From: an uncultured Fibrobacter sp.
GTDB taxonomy: Bacteria; Fibrobacterota; Fibrobacteria; Fibrobacterales; Fibrobacteraceae
DNA length: 15,647 nucleotides
Direction of reading: 5' to 3'
Assembly: GCA_937891805.1 (NCBI GenBank)
Contig: CALATK010000114.1
Span: 1 to 15,647, forward strand
Every line of letters starts with the position of its first letter. Positions within the stretch are counted from its first letter, which is position 1. Shown here in pieces: positions 13,609-15,647 of this stretch. The notes under the pieces were generated by a model. It saw nothing but the letters and a program-made list of their open reading frames with translations. It ran no database searches and was not told the origin of the DNA. The position numbers and the translations under genes were made by a program.

Positions 13609-15647
13609 TTATCGGCACACCAAAAGACGGATGGCGTCCAGACGGAGTTGCGGGGTGGAAACGATCTTGCGACGTTCCGTCACGTTCTTCTTCATCTGCT
13701 GCAAGGCCGAAGAACTTCCGCCGTGGCCGCGCATCAGCATCAGGTGGTTCATGCGCTGGTATTCCTGCTCGGTGCGTTTTTCCACCAGGTCAGCGGCCTT
13801 TTCGGCGTATTCCTTCGCCATGGCGTTGATGGACTGGCGTGCAAAGCCAAGACCTTCCTTGGCAAAGAACCTAAGAGTCGCATCGACGGCCTTGTTCCCG
13901 CGAGGCACAGCCACATCCCTGAGGCTTGCCGTCTTCAGGTTTTCGAGAACAGAAGACATGTCCTTGCCTGTAGGGTCAATCAAGGCAGATGCATAGCAGG
14001 GACCCACGATATCGGACATGCCCCACTCCTCGGGCACGGGCAGTTCCACCACGAAGTTGTACTGCATCATGAGCCCACGCAGGCCCGAGTCCTGCCAAAT
14101 GGAGCAGGCCACCGTACCGTGATTCACGCCGGTCTCGTAGTCGATAACGCCCTGGGCCAACGGGTGTTCCAAGCTTACAAAGTCCACCTCGTCGTGAATC
14201 ATGGCCACCTTGCGGTCGAAGGTCACCGTAAGCGAGATGGCATCGGACCCCTGTTCCTCGTCTTCGCTCTGGGCGGCCATCATGGCGCGAGTGGGCATAC
14301 CGGGAACTGTGCCCGCTTCGATCTGGGGACCCATGGTAATCACGGAACAGCCGGCAATGGCGCTGGGTTCAATGTCCAGCCCTCGGGCCTTCAGGGAATC
14401 CAGCAGCAGGTCCTTCATCTCCGGCTCGGCGTCAATCTTCTCGATGGCGTCGGTAATCTCTTTTGCCTTTTCCGGGTTGCGGGAGTTGAACTCCAGCAGG
14501 CGGTCACGACCCTTCTCGATTTTCTTGCGCATCTGTTCGGAATCTTTCTGAACCGCGGGAATGACCTTGGCCATAAAGTTTTCCATGCTGTTCAGAGGAT
14601 CCGCCAGAGCCTCAATCAGGCTGTCCGTATATTTGAGGAACAGCTCGCCGCCGCCCATCAGGGGCGCGCCAAAGGCGTTCAGGCCTTCGTCGTACCAGCG
14701 GAACATCACCTCCTGGCCGGAGCCCTTCACGTAGGGCACATGCACGTAGATGTCCTTTGTCTGGCCGATACGGTCCAGACGGCCGATGCGCTGTTCTACC
14801 AGGGCCGCATCCAGAGGCAGGTCGAAAAGTATCAGGTGGTGGGAGAACTGGAAGTTGCGGCCTTCGGCACCGATTTCAGAAGCGATAAGGATGTTCGCCC
14901 CGTTGGGCTTGCTAAAATTCGCAGCCGCCTTGTCGCGAGCCAAAATGCTCATGCCTTCGCTAAACACGGCGAGTCCACCCTCGCCCAGGTACTCCGTAAG
15001 CACGGTCTTAAGGGCCATCAAAACAGATTCGCTTTCGCAAATCAAGAGAATCTTGTCTTTCTGGTGTTTTTTCAGGAATCCCTTGAGCCAGACAATGCGT
15101 TCGTCCTTGTCCCAGGCGTCGGAATACTGGGTACAGAGAAGACCGTTTTCCTGAATATCCGTGGTCAAGTCGTCGCCAGTTGCACCCTCTTCCATGTAGA
15201 GGTATTTCTGGGCGGCAATTTCCACCATGTCCCGGTATTCTGGATTGGGTTCCAGAGGAATGGCATCCAAGATGCGTTTCGGGAAACCGCCCACGCCCTT
15301 GCGGGTGTTCCTGAACACCACGGAACCTGTACCCATGGCATCTACAATCCGGCGAATCCACTCCCCTGCTGTCAAAGACTTGGAACTTTCCTGCTCCAGC
15401 CAGGGGCGGATCTTGGAATTCTTGGGCACGGCCTCGTAGAGGTCGTCCCAGCTCATCTGGTGGTTCGGGTCTGTGGGAATCTTCTTGAGGTCGTTTACCA
15501 GCTTGTTGTAGGCCTCTTGGTCGGCGATAAATTCCTTGTAGTCCGTAAAACGGGTAGGGTCCAACATCTTGAGGCGGTTGAACTGGGATTCCGGATTGAG
15601 CTGCAGAGGAGTTCCCGTCAAAAGCAGCAGCCCCTTGGTCTTTTTGG
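13609..15647 (-). CDS. rapA: RNA polymerase-associated Swi2/Snf2 ATPase RapA, 5' end outside window
   Basis: About 678 residues are visible on minus, from the end of the first RecA lobe to the stop at 13609. The visible part begins with Snf2 motif III (LLLLTGTPLQLNPESQFNRL). Next come FRNTRKGVGGFPKR and the second lobe, with ILLICESESVLM, EGMSILARDKA, ASEIGAEGRNFQFS and EQRIGRLDRIGQ (motif VI). The C-terminal region ends in RLDAIRLLV, as RapA does. Order and wording follow E. coli RapA closely. RapA binds RNA polymerase and uses ATP to recycle it after termination. The start and Walker motifs lie beyond the right edge. The gene is on the same strand as proB-dgt with a 116-bp gap, so co-transcription is possible but unproved. 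Confidence 0.94.
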   Translation of the reverse strand, partial: KKTKGLLLLTGTPLQLNPESQFNRLKMLDPTRFTDYKEFIADQEAYNKLVNDLKKIPTDPNHQMSWDDLYEAVPKNSKIRPWLEQESSKSLTAGEWIRRIVDAMGTGSVVFRNTRKGVGGFPKRILDAIPLEPNPEYRDMVEIAAQKYLYMEEGATGDDLTTDIQENGLLCTQYSDAWDKDERIVWLKGFLKKHQKDKILLICESESVLMALKTVLTEYLGEGGLAVFSEGMSILARDKAAANFSKPNGANILIASEIGAEGRNFQFSHHLILFDLPLDAALVEQRIGRLDRIGQTKDIYVHVPYVKGSGQEVMFRWYDEGLNAFGAPLMGGGELFLKYTDSLIEALADPLNSMENFMAKVIPAVQKDSEQMRKKIEKGRDRLLEFNSRNPEKAKEITDAIEKIDAEPEMKDLLLDSLKARGLDIEPSAIAGCSVITMGPQIEAGTVPGMPTRAMMAAQSEDEEQGSDAISLTVTFDRKVAMIHDEVDFVSLEHPLAQGVIDYETGVNHGTVACSIWQDSGLRGLMMQYNFVVELPVPEEWGMSDIVGPCYASALIDPTGKDMSSVLENLKTASLRDVAVPRGNKAVDATLRFFAKEGLGFARQSINAMAKEYAEKAADLVEKRTEQEYQRMNHLMLMRGHGGSSSALQQMKKNVTERRKIVSTPQLRLDAIRLLVCR

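Overview
The window is a chromosomal segment of a bacterium with mid-range GC. Several traits fit a Fibrobacter relative: a secreted GLUG-repeat protein with a long poly-serine linker and a type IX-like C-terminal sorting domain, start codons that mostly lack Shine-Dalgarno sequences, and dense intergenic repeats. That placement is an inference from protein style, not from a marker gene.

Layout, left to right. (1) Positions 1-2779, minus strand: a large DEAH-box helicase, hrpA, running off the left edge. Its reading frame carries three unrelated interspersed repeats, all kept in frame. (2) 2889-3029, minus: a 46-residue zinc-ribbon protein, divergent from (3) 3184-4575, plus: a DEAD-box RNA helicase. 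(4) 4710-5471, plus: methionine aminopeptidase, map. (5) 5561-5896, plus: a 111-residue protein of unknown function. (6) 6042-6750, plus: an MntA/HepT (nucleotidyltransferase/HEPN) type VII toxin-antitoxin pair, flanked by direct copies of a 14-bp repeat. (7) 6935-7420, minus: the 3' remnant of an unrecognised gene. (8) 7410-10858, minus: a 1091-residue surface protein preceded by, and coupled to, a 56-residue lipoprotein. Both are AT-rich. (9) 11046-13492, minus: dgt and proB, overlapping as TGATG. (10) 13609-15647, minus: the C-terminal two thirds of rapA, cut by the right edge.

The housekeeping genes serve RNA and transcription (hrpA, the DEAD-box helicase, rapA), protein maturation (map), proline synthesis (proB) and dNTP control (dgt). 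The toxin-antitoxin pair and the surface protein are accessory.

The most unusual signal lies between the genes. Almost every boundary between housekeeping genes is built of degenerate 7-bp tandem arrays. In gene sense, purine-rich heptamers (NNNGAGT, NNTCGGA, NNTCAGA) follow stop codons, and complementary pyrimidine-rich heptamers (ACCTCAT, NNTCTGA, NCCTANN) lead into start codons. The arrays can even supply part of the stop or start codon. A copy of the same inverted arrangement, plus two other hairpin repeats, sits inside hrpA as translated sequence. No stretch over 300 bases lacks a gene. Shorter gaps are described in the repeat entries.
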